The notes: generated from the sequence alone by a model not told the origin. Shown: positions 1 through 8,342, numbered from the stretch's first letter. The stretch is 64,000 bases of DNA from Lysobacter capsici (GCF_018732085.1 NZ_CP076103.1:930001-994000); one strand, 5' to 3'. Made by a program: numbers and translations.

Positions 1-1
1 C

Positions 2-589
2 GCCGCGTCGCGGCCCGACCTGTTTCCCAAGGCCCTGATCCGCGACGCCGACGGTTATCTGGACACGATCGAGACCTACCTCGACAACGTCGGCAGCACC
101 GAAGTGCGCGGTTGGGAAATCGACGCCGAGTACCGCCACCAGACCCAGCGCTGGGGCAACCTGTCGTTCCGCATCAACGGCCATTACATGGGCCACCTGC
201 TGCGCCGGCTGCATCCGAAAGAACCCGAATACGACTTCGCCGGTTACGGCACGCCCAACAACACCGTGCTGGGCAGCGTGCGCTGGAGCTATCGCGACTG
301 GATCGCCACGCTCAACCTGCGCTACATGGGCCACGCCACGGTCGGCATCCAGCCGGGCCAGGACTGCGTGGTCCTCGATGAGCCCGGGCGTTGCCGCACG
401 CCGAGCGCGACCCTGGTCGGGTTCGATGTGGCCTACGGCGGCTTCGACAAATGGCTGATCGGTTTGAACGTCAGCAACCTCAACGATCGCCGGCCGGTCA
501 ATTACGACTACAGCTTCGGCGGCTACAGCATCGTCGACGACGATCCGGTCGGCCGTTATTACCTGGTCAGTGCGGTGTACCGCTTCTGA
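2..589 (+). CDS. TonB-dependent receptor, C-terminal part
   Basis: This is the 3' end of a gene that begins before the window; the frame is open from base 2 to the TGA at 587-589 (about 195 residues). The sequence shows alternating aromatic and polar beta-strands (for example IATLNLRYMGHA and WLIGLNVSNLNDRRPVNY) and ends in AVYRF. A terminal Phe and the strand pattern N-L-N-D-R are typical of the last strands of a TonB-dependent receptor beta-barrel in the outer membrane. The family imports siderophores, vitamin B12, sugars or other large substrates using TonB energy; the substrate cannot be told from this fragment. The N-terminal plug and TonB box are outside the window, so the specific subfamily is unknown. 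Confidence 0.85.
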   Translation, partial: AASRPDLFPKALIRDADGYLDTIETYLDNVGSTEVRGWEIDAEYRHQTQRWGNLSFRINGHYMGHLLRRLHPKEPEYDFAGYGTPNNTVLGSVRWSYRDWIATLNLRYMGHATVGIQPGQDCVVLDEPGRCRTPSATLVGFDVAYGGFDKWLIGLNVSNLNDRRPVNYDYSFGGYSIVDDDPVGRYYLVSAVYRF

Positions 590-634
590 GATGGCGGCGC
601 GGCCGTAACCGGCCCGAGGCGAACCGCCGGACGC

Positions 635-1072
635 TCAGCCCGGCGCGAGCCACGAGAACGGCGGCCACGGCAGATTGCGCAGCACCCAGAACGCGCCGAG
701 CCCGACCAGCCAGACCTTGCCGTCGACCAGCGCGGCGACCACGCGCCGCGGCAGCGGCAGCCGATACCCCAGGCCGTGCAGCACGATCAGCGGCAGGGTC
801 AGCATCAACACCGGCAGCAGCGGATTCATCGCCAGCATCTGGGCGATGTCGCCATGCACCAGCGCGTGCAGCGCGCGGGTGATGCCGCAGCCCGGGCAGT
901 ACAACCCGGTGAAACTATGGAACAGGCACGCCGGCAACGGACTGCCGGCGGCATTGGGATCGAAACGGCGCAGCACCCACACGCCCACCGCCGCCGTCGC
1001 GAGCGCGGCGGTGGCGGTCGCCGCGAGGGCGAGATGGCGTGGGTGGGTGCCGCGCTGCATGTCGCTCGCCAT
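635..1072 (-). CDS. DUF2752 membrane protein
   Basis: A 145-residue protein with about three hydrophobic segments and the motif CPGCGITRAL near residue 55, the hallmark of DUF2752 proteins, whose function is not established. The open frame extends further upstream but that part lies over the neighbouring gene in another frame; I start at the ATG at 1072 (next Met at 1060). It lies 11 bp downstream of the CD225-like gene and in the same direction, and in other bacteria DUF2752 genes often follow such small membrane-protein genes, so the two probably form one transcription unit. Localisation in the inner membrane is inferred from hydrophobicity. Confidence 0.8.
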   Translation of the reverse strand: MASDMQRGTHPRHLALAATATAALATAAVGVWVLRRFDPNAAGSPLPACLFHSFTGLYCPGCGITRALHALVHGDIAQMLAMNPLLPVLMLTLPLIVLHGLGYRLPLPRRVVAALVDGKVWLVGLGAFWVLRNLPWPPFSWLAPG

Positions 1073-1083
1073 GAGGCAGGCGC

Positions 1084-1422
1084 TTAGCGCGACTGCGCCC
1101 GCTGCAGTTCCTGCAGGAAGTCTTCCGACAGGAACGACATGCCGTTGATGAAGAACGACACGATGGTCCACAGGATGCCGATCGCGACCAGCGCGGTACC
1201 GACCCAGCACCAGATCTTGGCCGTTTCCGAGGCCTTGCGCGCACCGGCGTCGTCGCCGGCTTGGAACTTGGTGTTGACCTGGCTGCCGAACACGATCGCG
1301 ACGATGCCCGGCGCCGCGCCGATCAGGCAGCAGAAGCACAGGCCCAGCACGGTGACGGTGATCGACCAGGCCAGGTAGGTCGGATAGGGCGCGGGCGCAA
1401 CGGTGTTGATGGGCTGATTCAT
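1084..1422 (-). CDS. CD225/dispanin family membrane protein
   Basis: A 112-residue protein starting MNQPINTVAPAPYPTYLAWS. It has two hydrophobic helices separated by a polar loop (VNTKFQAGDDAGARKASETA) and CC residues at the end of helix 1, followed by GAAPGIVAIVFGSQVNTKFQ, the pattern of the CD225/dispanin family (related to animal IFITM proteins). The bacterial role is unknown. I chose the ATG at 1422 because the N-terminal Pro-rich head is typical of the family; an in-frame ATG at 1437 would add five residues. It is followed at once by a DUF2752 gene. Intergenic bases 1423-1630 contain nothing recognisable. Confidence 0.75.
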   Translation of the reverse strand: MNQPINTVAPAPYPTYLAWSITVTVLGLCFCCLIGAAPGIVAIVFGSQVNTKFQAGDDAGARKASETAKIWCWVGTALVAIGILWTIVSFFINGMSFLSEDFLQELQRAQSR

Positions 1423-1630
1423 GGTGTCCTTCCCCAAGACAAACGTCGGTCGCCGACGCGGCGACCGTTCGCGGGCATCCTAGCAGCGCGTCGCGACGAC
1501 GGCACGTCGCGGCGATGCGGCCGGACGTGCCAAACGCGGCCGATTGCGGCCCGATTGCGGGAATCCGCGACGATCGGCGGCGAGCGACGGGCGACTTGCG
1601 CCGCCGCCGGCACGGCGCTCCGCGCGGCGA

Positions 1631-3529
1631 TCAGGCCCGGTCGCCGCGCAGCGCGCGGACCTGCGCTTCCAGCGATTGCGCGCTGACGCCGGCGGCGTCG
1701 CGCGGCGGATCGGCGACCACTTCGATCCCGGCGCGGAACCGGCGCGGCACCCGCATGCGGTCGAGCCAGCCGCCTTCGGCGCGATTGCTGCGGCGGCTCC
1801 ACATGCTGGCCCACATGCCGCGCAGCGCCATTGGGATCACCGGCACCGGGTTTTTCTCCAGCACCCGCTCGACCCCGGACTTGAACGCCGCGATCTCGCC
1901 GTCGCGGGTCAGCGCGCCCTCGGGGAAGATGCCGACCAACTGACCGTCGGCGAGCGCGGCGTCGATTTCCTCGAACGCGCGCCGCATCACCTCGGGGTCT
2001 TCCTTGGCCCCGGCGATCGGGATCGCCTTGGCGGTGCGGAAGATCCAGCTCATCACCGGGATGTTGAAGATCTTGTAATACATCACGAAGCGCACCGGCC
2101 GCGGGATGCTCGCGCTGAGGATCAGCGCGTCCATGTAGCTGACGTGGTTGCACACCACCAGCGCCGCGCCCTCGTCGGGAATCTTCTCCACCCCCGACAC
2201 GCGCAAGCGATACAAGGTGCGCACCAGCACCCAGCTCAGGAAGCGCATCAGGAACTCGGGCACGATCGTGAAGATGTAGATCGCGACCACCGCGTTGGCG
2301 ATCGCCAGCGCCAGGAACACCTGCGGGATGGTCCAGTGCAGGAAGCGCTGCACGACCACGCCGAGCACCGCCGCCGACACGATGAAGGCCGCGTTCTGGA
2401 TGTTCATGCCGGCGATCACGCGCGACAACTCGTTCTTCGGCGAGCGGTTCTGGATCAGCGCGAACAGCGGCACCACGAAGAAACCGGCGAACAGGCCGAT
2501 CCCGACCAGGTCGATCATGATCCGCCACGAACCGGCGCTGCGAACGAACGCGGCCACGTCCAGCCCGGTCGCGGTGGCCGCGCCGGTGCGGGCGAAATAC
2601 AGGTCGATCATGAAGGCGCTGATGCCGAACGCGCCCAGCGGCACCAGGCCGATTTCGACCGTGCGCGCCGACAGCCGCTCGCACAGCATCGAGCCCACGC
2701 CGGTGCCGATCGAGAACAGCGCCAGCGCGAAGATGTAAAGGGTCGGATCGCCGCCGAGATTGGTCAGCGCATAGCCGGGCAACTGCGAGGTCAGCACCGT
2801 GCCGACGAACCAGAACCACGACACGCCCAGCACCGAATTGCGCACCGCCGGCTGACGGCGGGTCATGCGCATGATCTTCACCGACTCGGGAATCGGGTTC
2901 CACTGGATCTTCAAGTCCGGTTCGCCCGCATCGGCGCGCGGGATCATCCGGCTGACCAGGTTGCCGGTCACCGCCAGCGCGATGATCGCGGTCGCCGCGA
3001 CCACCGGCCCGTGGGTGCCGGCGAGGGTGAAGATCAAGCCGCCGAAGATCATGCCGGTGAGGATCGCGATCGAAGTGCCCATCTCGACCAGGCCATTGCC
3101 GCCGGTGAGTTCCTCGGGCTTGAGCACCGAGGGCAGGATCGAATACTTGACCGGTCCGAACAGCGTCGACTGCAGGCCGGTGCCGAACAGCGCCATCAGC
3201 AGGATCGTCATGTTCTGGGTGAGGAAGCCGACCGCGGCCAGCGACATGATCGCGATCTCCATCGAGGTCGTGATCCGGATCAGCTTGTGCTTTTCCAGCT
3301 TCTCGGCGATCTGCCCGGCGGTGGCCGAGAACAGGAAGTACGGCAGGATGAACAAGGCCGGCGCGAGATTGGTGTAGAGCGTGCGCTGCGCATCGTCGAC
3401 GCCGAGGTAGAACAGCAGCCCGATGATCGCCTGCCGGTAGACGTTGTCGTTGAAGGCGCCGAAGGCCTGGGTCAGGAAGAACGGCAGGAACCGCCGTTGG
3501 GTGAGCAACGCGAACTGGTTGTGCGCCAT
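1631..3529 (-). CDS. MFS transporter fused to 1-acylglycerol-phosphate acyltransferase (LplT-PlsC type)
   Basis: A 632-residue fusion. Residues about 1-410 form a 12-helix major facilitator (starts MAHNQFALLTQRRFLPFFLT, then QAFGAFNDNVYRQ, like LplT lysophospholipid flippases). Residues about 430-632 are a PlsC-type acyltransferase with the catalytic HX4D box in CNHVSYMDA (about residue 460) and the substrate box FPEGALTRDGE (about residue 533). In E. coli, lysophospholipid import (LplT) and re-acylation (Aas) are separate; here flippase and acyltransferase are in one chain without the acyl-ACP synthetase part of Aas. Likely job: uptake and re-acylation of lysophospholipids at the inner membrane. 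The domain calls are firm; the substrate is inferred. The gene stands alone. Confidence 0.88.
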   Translation of the reverse strand: MAHNQFALLTQRRFLPFFLTQAFGAFNDNVYRQAIIGLLFYLGVDDAQRTLYTNLAPALFILPYFLFSATAGQIAEKLEKHKLIRITTSMEIAIMSLAAVGFLTQNMTILLMALFGTGLQSTLFGPVKYSILPSVLKPEELTGGNGLVEMGTSIAILTGMIFGGLIFTLAGTHGPVVAATAIIALAVTGNLVSRMIPRADAGEPDLKIQWNPIPESVKIMRMTRRQPAVRNSVLGVSWFWFVGTVLTSQLPGYALTNLGGDPTLYIFALALFSIGTGVGSMLCERLSARTVEIGLVPLGAFGISAFMIDLYFARTGAATATGLDVAAFVRSAGSWRIMIDLVGIGLFAGFFVVPLFALIQNRSPKNELSRVIAGMNIQNAAFIVSAAVLGVVVQRFLHWTIPQVFLALAIANAVVAIYIFTIVPEFLMRFLSWVLVRTLYRLRVSGVEKIPDEGAALVVCNHVSYMDALILSASIPRPVRFVMYYKIFNIPVMSWIFRTAKAIPIAGAKEDPEVMRRAFEEIDAALADGQLVGIFPEGALTRDGEIAAFKSGVERVLEKNPVPVIPMALRGMWASMWSRRSNRAEGGWLDRMRVPRRFRAGIEVVADPPRDAAGVSAQSLEAQVRALRGDRA

Positions 3530-3835
3530 GCCGTCCTGCTTGTCGTTTCTGGTCCGCGCGTGGATGCGCGTCTCGGGCGAAGGATTCGCGTGGGGAGCCT
3601 AACAAAAGCCCACCGGCGCGGTGTAGCGGCGCAGGCGAGGTAGCGCAAAAGTAGCCCCGGCAACGCGTGGCCCTAGACCACATCACCCGCCGAACCCCAA
3701 CGCTCTCCCAATCTCCGCCACCCCCGCTTTCGCTTTTCCTCCCTTTGAAAAAGGGGGGCAGGGGGGATTTGCTTTGGCTCTTAAATCTCTTACCCCGGGT
3801 CCAGCCCGTTCCCAAAAAACCAAACCCCAACGCCC
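3530..3835. other. Intergenic region with one repeat
   Basis: About 300 bp between two minus-strand genes. It contains one copy of a short G-run repeat (3739-3776, listed separately) and otherwise nothing recognisable; the open frames through it have no ribosome site and odd composition. Confidence 0.6.
3739..3776. repeat. Short intergenic repeat, C-run/G-run family, copy 1
   Basis: The segment reads CTCCCTTTGAAAAAGGGGG followed by a second G-run and GATTTGCTTT. The same sequence in the opposite orientation occurs at 50794-50833 and a broken copy at 51050-51122. Arms CCCTTT/AAAGGG can pair. It is a short intergenic repeat with no coding content. Confidence 0.75.
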
Positions 3836-4450
3836 TCACCCCACCGCCGCATCCTTCCAGTCCGCCCCATGCGGCCCCTCCGCCGCCTTCTCCCGCGCCG
3901 CCCGGCTCCACTGCGGCTCCTCCCGCCAGCGCCGCGTACTGCGCTGGAAGAACTGACTGTTGGGCACCTGCAACACCGTGTCCTCGCCGCTGGCATGGCT
4001 TTCCTGCAGCGTGGTGAAGATGAAATTGATATCGACCACCCGCCCGCGCAGCCCCGGCTTGTCGCCGCCCTCCAGCACCTCGATGTAGTCGTACAGCCGG
4101 AACGGCCGCGTGGTCAGAATCAACAACGCGCAGAAAATATTCGACAACACACTCCACGCCGCGAAGAACGCCACCGCGCCGACCGCCACGAACCCGGTCA
4201 ACGTCGTCCACACCACCGACCCCTCGATCCCCAAGCGATTGAGCAACAACAGCAACGCGGCGATATAGATCAGCGTGTTCAACACCCGCCGCACCCCGAT
4301 CGCGAACGCCGGCGCCAGGTCGTAACGCGTCGACAGCCGCCGCAGCAGATGCCGCAACAACGTGGTCAGCAGCCACGCCCCGGCCAGAATGGCCAGCGCT
4401 TCGCCGAGTTTCGCGGCGATGTAGGCGGCCTGGGCGATGGTGGGGGACAT
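3836..4450 (-). CDS. MscS-family mechanosensitive channel (short)
   Basis: A 204-residue protein with three predicted helices; the third, around residues 85-115 (TGFVAVGAVAFFAAWSVLSN), is the Gly/Ala-rich pore helix of MscS channels, followed by the beta-domain start (RPFRLYDYIEVLEGG...GRVVDINFIFTTLQ) and VPNSQFF, which matches the MscS motif after the pore. Such channels release solutes on osmotic downshift. The protein is shorter than E. coli MscS (286 residues): the C-terminal alpha-beta vestibule is missing and replaced by a charged tail. It sits alone on the minus strand; bases 4451-4744 upstream hold nothing recognisable. Confidence 0.85.
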   Translation of the reverse strand: MSPTIAQAAYIAAKLGEALAILAGAWLLTTLLRHLLRRLSTRYDLAPAFAIGVRRVLNTLIYIAALLLLLNRLGIEGSVVWTTLTGFVAVGAVAFFAAWSVLSNIFCALLILTTRPFRLYDYIEVLEGGDKPGLRGRVVDINFIFTTLQESHASGEDTVLQVPNSQFFQRSTRRWREEPQWSRAAREKAAEGPHGADWKDAAVG

Positions 4451-4744
4451 GATGGGTTCGGTCTCTGGCTGCGGATATGGCCGAGCAGTGTACGAAAGCC
4501 GGGGTTAGCGCACCGTGCCGAAGGCGGAGTTGGCAGTAGTGGGGTCGGATTGCGATCTCGGGGGTATGGCTCCGAAACCGCGGATCGAATTGCTGGCGTG
4601 TCTGTCTTGCGATAGCGATACGGTGGCGGTGAGCCGATCTTCGCGGCCGGCGCGGCTTGCACGCACATGCGGTGCTCGTGACTTCGGCGGTTCCGTTATC
4701 TGCAAGAGCCCTCGTCGTGAAATGCCGCAGGCGGTCGCAGACGG

Positions 4745-5116
4745 CTATCGCTCGATTGCCTGGTACGCCTCCAGGATCGCGTCCCTGAAGGGCGTGGGCA
4801 GGGCGTCGTAGTCCTGGGCGCGATCTTCAAACTTCTCGTCTATCCAGGTGGCGGTATCGAAGCCGGTCGCCACCGCGCGCAGCACCAGCAAAGTGCAGGC
4901 GGTGAACTCGCGCTCGTGGCCCGGCTTCCAGGCGTGCGCGCACAGTTCGATCACTTCGTAGGGATGCCAGTGCTGTCCCGGGGTCAGCACACCGTGTTGC
5001 ACGTCGATGAGCTGTTTCAACGCGTCGCGATGCCGCTCGACATCGACGCCGTAGTCGCTTTCGGCAATGAAGGTGAGCTCGGCGTGGGTGAGCGATTTCA
5101 GGAGGGTGTCGAGCAT
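4745..5116 (-). CDS. Conserved hypothetical protein
   Basis: A 123-residue soluble acidic protein (MLDTLLKSLTHAELTFIAES...) that I cannot assign to a family. It appears largely helical and ends with LEAYQAIER. The ATG at 5116 is preferred over the one at 5128 because an AGGA motif lies four bases upstream of it. It is followed downstream by another small soluble protein on the same strand further left and preceded by a HEAT-like small protein (5298-5657, same strand). Small acidic helical proteins in pairs like this are often immunity or adaptor proteins, but no toxin gene is visible here, so function is open. Confidence 0.6.
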   Translation of the reverse strand: MLDTLLKSLTHAELTFIAESDYGVDVERHRDALKQLIDVQHGVLTPGQHWHPYEVIELCAHAWKPGHEREFTACTLLVLRAVATGFDTATWIDEKFEDRAQDYDALPTPFRDAILEAYQAIER

Positions 5117-5297
5117 GGTTCCTGGCATTGGTGTCTGAGCTCGGCCGGTCGGCGACGCGGCAACGGATTGAAGGGGCGCTCAAGGCCGATTTGCCGCCAC
5201 GCAGCCGGGTTGAGCGAGCGCATCTCGACCTCGCCGCGATTCACCCTGGGACGGCGGGTGGGCGCATGGTTCGCGTGTCGATCGCAACATGCCGGCG

Positions 5298-5657
5298 TTA
5301 CGACGCATAGCCAGGCACCCGGACATCCAGGTAGTGCAGCAGATCGCCGGCTGCGTCATCCGCATGGCCCCGGACATAGGCGCTCTCGTCTTGCAGCGCG
5401 GCGGCCACCAGGGGAATGACGGTCGCCGCGTCGATGCGGCGGCAGGTGCGGGCGAGATGGCCGAATCCCAGGATGGCATTGCCCCGGACGTTGAAATGTG
5501 GATGCGATGCCAGCGAGATGCAGATCGCCTGAGCCCATGCGAAGTCCGGCGGGTCCATGCTGATCACGATGGGGACGTACAAAAGCTCCTCGGGTACGCC
5601 GCGCGCGATTACTGCCTCGACGTCGTATTCCGTCCATTCGTCTTGAAAGGGGCCCAT
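5298..5657 (-). CDS. Small HEAT-repeat-like hypothetical protein
   Basis: A 119-residue protein beginning MGPFQDEWTEYDVEAV. The second half (HFNVRGNAILGFGHLARTCRR, then VIPLVAAALQDESAYVRGHADDAAGDLL) has the helix-turn-helix spacing of HEAT repeats; the pattern NxRGNAILGFGHLA is one I associate with conserved bacterial proteins of unknown function. The frame extends upstream to a TTG at 5747, but the sequence before the Met at 5657 looks unlike the rest, so I start at 5657 with moderate confidence; no clear ribosome site is seen. It precedes 4745-5116 on the same strand with a 181-bp gap. Confidence 0.6.
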   Translation of the reverse strand: MGPFQDEWTEYDVEAVIARGVPEELLYVPIVISMDPPDFAWAQAICISLASHPHFNVRGNAILGFGHLARTCRRIDAATVIPLVAAALQDESAYVRGHADDAAGDLLHYLDVRVPGYAS

Positions 5658-5862
5658 GGCGATCACGTCGTTAATTCGGGCCAATAGGCCGTTTGGTCTC
5701 AGGCAGTTGCGAGCATTCTGCCATGGGCCGATTCCGGCGTTCGCCAATGTCGGCGTCAGGTGAATATCCGGCTTTTCTCACAATCCTGATGCGCGACGTA
5801 TTTCAGCTCCAGCCAGCTCCGCCTCGATACCCTGAGCGCAACCTTGGCAAGAGGAGGTCGGT

Positions 5863-6144
5863 ATGTCCGCAGACACCAAGACGCCGTTGGATCACGTCAA
5901 TGCGACGTTGAGTCAGCTCAAGGAAATGCGCCACTACTCCAAGAACTACGTGGAGCAGTTAACCGCGCAGTGGCTGCTGTTCGATGGGGAACTGTCGAAG
6001 CTCAAGCAGGCCGAGCGAATCGAGGAATTGATGACGCGGCAGGGCGAGTTGTACGACGCGCTGGAGGCGGAGATCGCGGAGTTGGAGGAGGTGGCGGTTT
6101 CGTTGCAGCCGGTGGCTGAGGATGCAGCGAGGACGGTGCATTAG
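5863..6144 (+). CDS. Small coiled-coil hypothetical protein
   Basis: A 93-residue protein with a clear AGGAGG ribosome site six bases before its ATG. Residues about 8-80 form one or two long charged helices with heptad spacing (LKEMRHYSKNYVEQL, then LSKLKQAERIEELMTRQGEL), ending in an acidic coil. No family is recognised. A transcription terminator follows at 6201-6235, so it is a single-gene unit. Confidence 0.7.
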   Translation: MSADTKTPLDHVNATLSQLKEMRHYSKNYVEQLTAQWLLFDGELSKLKQAERIEELMTRQGELYDALEAEIAELEEVAVSLQPVAEDAARTVH

Positions 6145-6200
6145 CCTGTTTGCTTGATGGCCCGGGTGGCCAAGCCGCTCCTGCTGCAATAAGAAAGACG

Positions 6201-6235
6201 ACGGCCGGGAGAGCGAGGCTCTTCCGGCCGTTTTG
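6201..6235 (+). terminator. Rho-independent terminator
   Basis: A 14-bp stem, ACGGCCGGGAGAGC with GCTCTTCCGGCCGT (one G-U pair), followed by TTTTGATTT. It ends the unit of the small coiled-coil gene. A sister hairpin with almost the same stem sits after purD (8500-8539). Confidence 0.85.
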
Positions 6236-6470
6236 ATTTGGGCCGTGCGGGGGTGTGGGCTTGTCACTCAGATACCGTTGCGTCCCGCCGAGAGCGACGC
6301 GGCGCAAGCCGCCCTGGGCAGCCGTATTCAAGTAGTGAGTGGGATTTGAACGGATCGAATGGGCCGCTGCTCGCGGCGCTCCGCAGCTGGGCGGGAGCCT
6401 GTTCATCCGGGAGGGGCGAGCCGGGATCAAACACTTCGGTCCCTGCCCCTACCAACATCTTACTCCCCCG

Positions 6471-6489
6471 GGGGCTTGCGGCAAGTCCC
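6471..6489 (+). promoter_or_regulatory. Rifamycin-associated element (RAE)-like 19-bp inverted repeat
   Basis: GGGGCTTGCGGCAAGTCCC is an imperfect palindrome (eight of nine arm positions pair around a central G). As I recall it, the RAE that controls rifamycin-inactivation genes (rox, rph, arr, rgt, helR) in actinobacteria is a 19-bp inverted repeat starting GGGGCTTGCGGCAAG, so this copy differs at one position. It lies 195 bp before a rox-like gene. The match is seen in the sequence; the identity of the consensus is from memory, and activity in this organism is inference. Confidence 0.7.
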
Positions 6490-6543
6490 GGGGCGTGGTG
6501 CTCAATCGCCGACCTGACTTGGCCGGTGGATCAGGAGGGTGCG

Positions 6544-6687
6544 ATGAGCAGGTTGTCGTCGAAGGGTGGGGCACGCAGGTGGGTTGAGGGTGCGGCGGCG
6601 GTTTCGAAGCGGTCGCAGGCGGTCGATGCCGCGGTGTGCGAGGTTCGGGTTGCGAGCGCCGCGATGGCGATGGGAGCGTGGCGATGA
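6544..6687 (+). CDS. Short leader ORF overlapping the rox-like gene
   Basis: A 47-codon frame with a strong ribosome site (AGGAGGG five bases before the ATG). Its TGA at 6685-6687 overlaps the ATG of the monooxygenase gene at 6684 in an ATGA arrangement, which suggests translational coupling. The peptide (MSRLSSKGGARRWVEGAAAV...) is basic and matches nothing I recognise. It may be a leader peptide that sets expression of the downstream gene, or a chance frame; the good ribosome site and exact overlap argue for translation. Confidence 0.45.
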   Translation: MSRLSSKGGARRWVEGAAAVSKRSQAVDAAVCEVRVASAAMAMGAWR

Positions 6688-8186
6688 ACGTGCATGCGGT
6701 GGTGATCGTGGGCGGCGGCCCGACCGGGTTGATGCTGGCGGGCGAGTTGGCGTTGGCGGGGGTGGATGTCGCGGTGGTCGAGCGGCGCGCCACGCAGGAG
6801 CTGGCCGGTTCGCGCGCGGGCGGCTTGCATGCGCGCACGCTGGAGATGTTCGATCAGCGCGGGATCGTCGATCGGTTTCTCGCCGAGGGGCAGAAGGCGC
6901 AGGTCGCGGGGTTCGCCGGGGTCAAGCTGGACATCAGCGCGTTTCCAACCCGGCACAACTACGGGCTCGGGCTGTGGCAGAACCATATCGAGCGCATTCT
7001 CGCCGGCTGGGTCGGCGAGTTGCCGGTGACGTTCTATCGCGAACGCGAGGTGATGGGGTTCGCGCAGGACGACAGCGGGGTCGACATCGTGATGTCCGAC
7101 GGCAAGTCCTTGCGTGCGCAGTACCTGATCGGTTGCGACGGCGGACGCAGCCGGGTGCGCAAGATCGCGGGTATCGATTTCCCGGGCTGGGACCCGACGA
7201 TCAGCAGCCTGATCGCCGAAGTCGAGATGACCCAGACGCCGGAACTGGGCGTGCATCGCAGCGATCTGGGTGTGCATGCGTTCGGGCGGACCGAGTACGA
7301 AATCCGCGACGGCCAGGTGATCTACAAGGACGAGGGGCCGATCAAGGTGATGGTCACCGAGGCGAGCGTCGCGACGACCAACGATGAGCCGACCTTGGAC
7401 GATCTCAGCCGGGCGTTGATCGCGGCGTGCGGCACGGATTACGGCGCGCACAGTCCGATCTGGATTTCGCGTTTCACCGATGTGAGCCGGCAGGCGGCGA
7501 CGTATCGCAGCGGGCGCGTGCTGTTGGCCGGCGATGCCGCGCATGTGCATGCGCCCGATGGTGGGCACGGGTTGCAGACCGGCGTGCAGGACGCGATGAA
7601 TCTGGGCTGGAAGCTGGCGCAGGTGGTCAAGGGCACCTCGCCGGACAGTCTGCTCGACAGCTATCACGCCGAGCGTCATCCGGTCGCGGCGCGGGTGCTG
7701 CGCACTACGATGGCATCGACGGCGCTGCGTCCGGCGGATGCGCGCACGACGGCGTTGCGCGACACGGTGGCCGAGTTGCTCGGCATGGAGGAGCCGTACA
7801 AGCGATTCGCCGCGATGATGACGGGGTTGGATATCCGCTACGACTTCGGCGAGGGGCATGCGTTGCTTGGGCGCCGGATGCCGGATCTCGATCTGGTGAC
7901 TGCGCAGGGGCCGTTGCGGGTCTACCGTTTGCTGCATGGTGCGCGGCCGGTGCTGATCGATTTTGGCGGCGTGGGTGGTTTCGATCTGTCGGGTTGGGCC
8001 GATCGGGTTCAGGCGGTCGAGGCCGAGTACGCGGGGACGTGGGAGTTGCCTGCGCTTGGCGTGGTTGCTGCGCCGACGGCGGTGTTGGTTCGGCCGGACG
8101 GGTATGTGGCGTGGGTCGGCGAGGGAGGCCGGCAGGGGTTGGCGGAGGCGTTGACCGAGTGGTTCGGGCCGGCTGCGGTGGTGTAG
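6684..8186 (+). CDS. rox: Rifampicin monooxygenase-like FAD-dependent aromatic hydroxylase
   Basis: A 500-residue group A flavin monooxygenase. FAD-binding motif VVIVGGGPTGLMLAGEL at residues 5-21, GCDGGRSRVRK near residue 152 and LLAGDAAHVHAPDGGHGLQ near residue 279, followed by DAMNLGWKLA. The order and wording (for example RAGGLHARTLEMFDQRGIVD, GTDYGAHSPIWISRFTD, LRPDGYVAWVG near the end) closely resemble actinobacterial Rox, which hydroxylates and opens rifamycins using NADPH and oxygen. Start at 6684 is set by the GGGAG motif and the ATGA overlap with the leader ORF. An RAE-like element lies upstream. The alternative is a polyketide or tetracycline-type hydroxylase of the same fold; the RAE favours Rox. 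Closest relatives appear to be actinobacterial, suggesting transfer. Confidence 0.8.
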   Translation: MNVHAVVIVGGGPTGLMLAGELALAGVDVAVVERRATQELAGSRAGGLHARTLEMFDQRGIVDRFLAEGQKAQVAGFAGVKLDISAFPTRHNYGLGLWQNHIERILAGWVGELPVTFYREREVMGFAQDDSGVDIVMSDGKSLRAQYLIGCDGGRSRVRKIAGIDFPGWDPTISSLIAEVEMTQTPELGVHRSDLGVHAFGRTEYEIRDGQVIYKDEGPIKVMVTEASVATTNDEPTLDDLSRALIAACGTDYGAHSPIWISRFTDVSRQAATYRSGRVLLAGDAAHVHAPDGGHGLQTGVQDAMNLGWKLAQVVKGTSPDSLLDSYHAERHPVAARVLRTTMASTALRPADARTTALRDTVAELLGMEEPYKRFAAMMTGLDIRYDFGEGHALLGRRMPDLDLVTAQGPLRVYRLLHGARPVLIDFGGVGGFDLSGWADRVQAVEAEYAGTWELPALGVVAAPTAVLVRPDGYVAWVGEGGRQGLAEALTEWFGPAAVV

Positions 8187-8257
8187 CGGAGCGGCAAATC
8201 TGGCCGATGCGTCCCGGGCCTGCGGGCTCGGGCAAACGCGCAGGGCACGGTGCCGAC

Positions 8258-8342
8258 TGTAGGAGCGGCGTGAGCCGCGACCGCGACAACGCGCTTGCGT
8301 CGTATCTGTGGTGCCGCGGTCGCGGCTTGCGCCGCTCCTACA
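8258..8342. repeat. Xanthomonadaceae-type intergenic palindrome, copy 1
   Basis: The left arm TGTAGGAGCGGCGTGAGCCG and the right arm CGGCTTGCGCCGCTCCTACA form a long imperfect hairpin. The same arms recur at 8381-8488, 10019-10113 and 28649-28676. Confidence 0.85.

Noticed and set aside
1419..4376. Very long open frame on the minus strand (985 codons)
   Set aside because: Arg/Gly-rich shadow of the MFS-acyltransferase and MscS genes in another frame, caused by high GC.
6330..6360. GTTCAAATCCC on the minus strand, like a tRNA T-arm
   Set aside because: No acceptor stem, D-arm or anticodon arm can be drawn around it.
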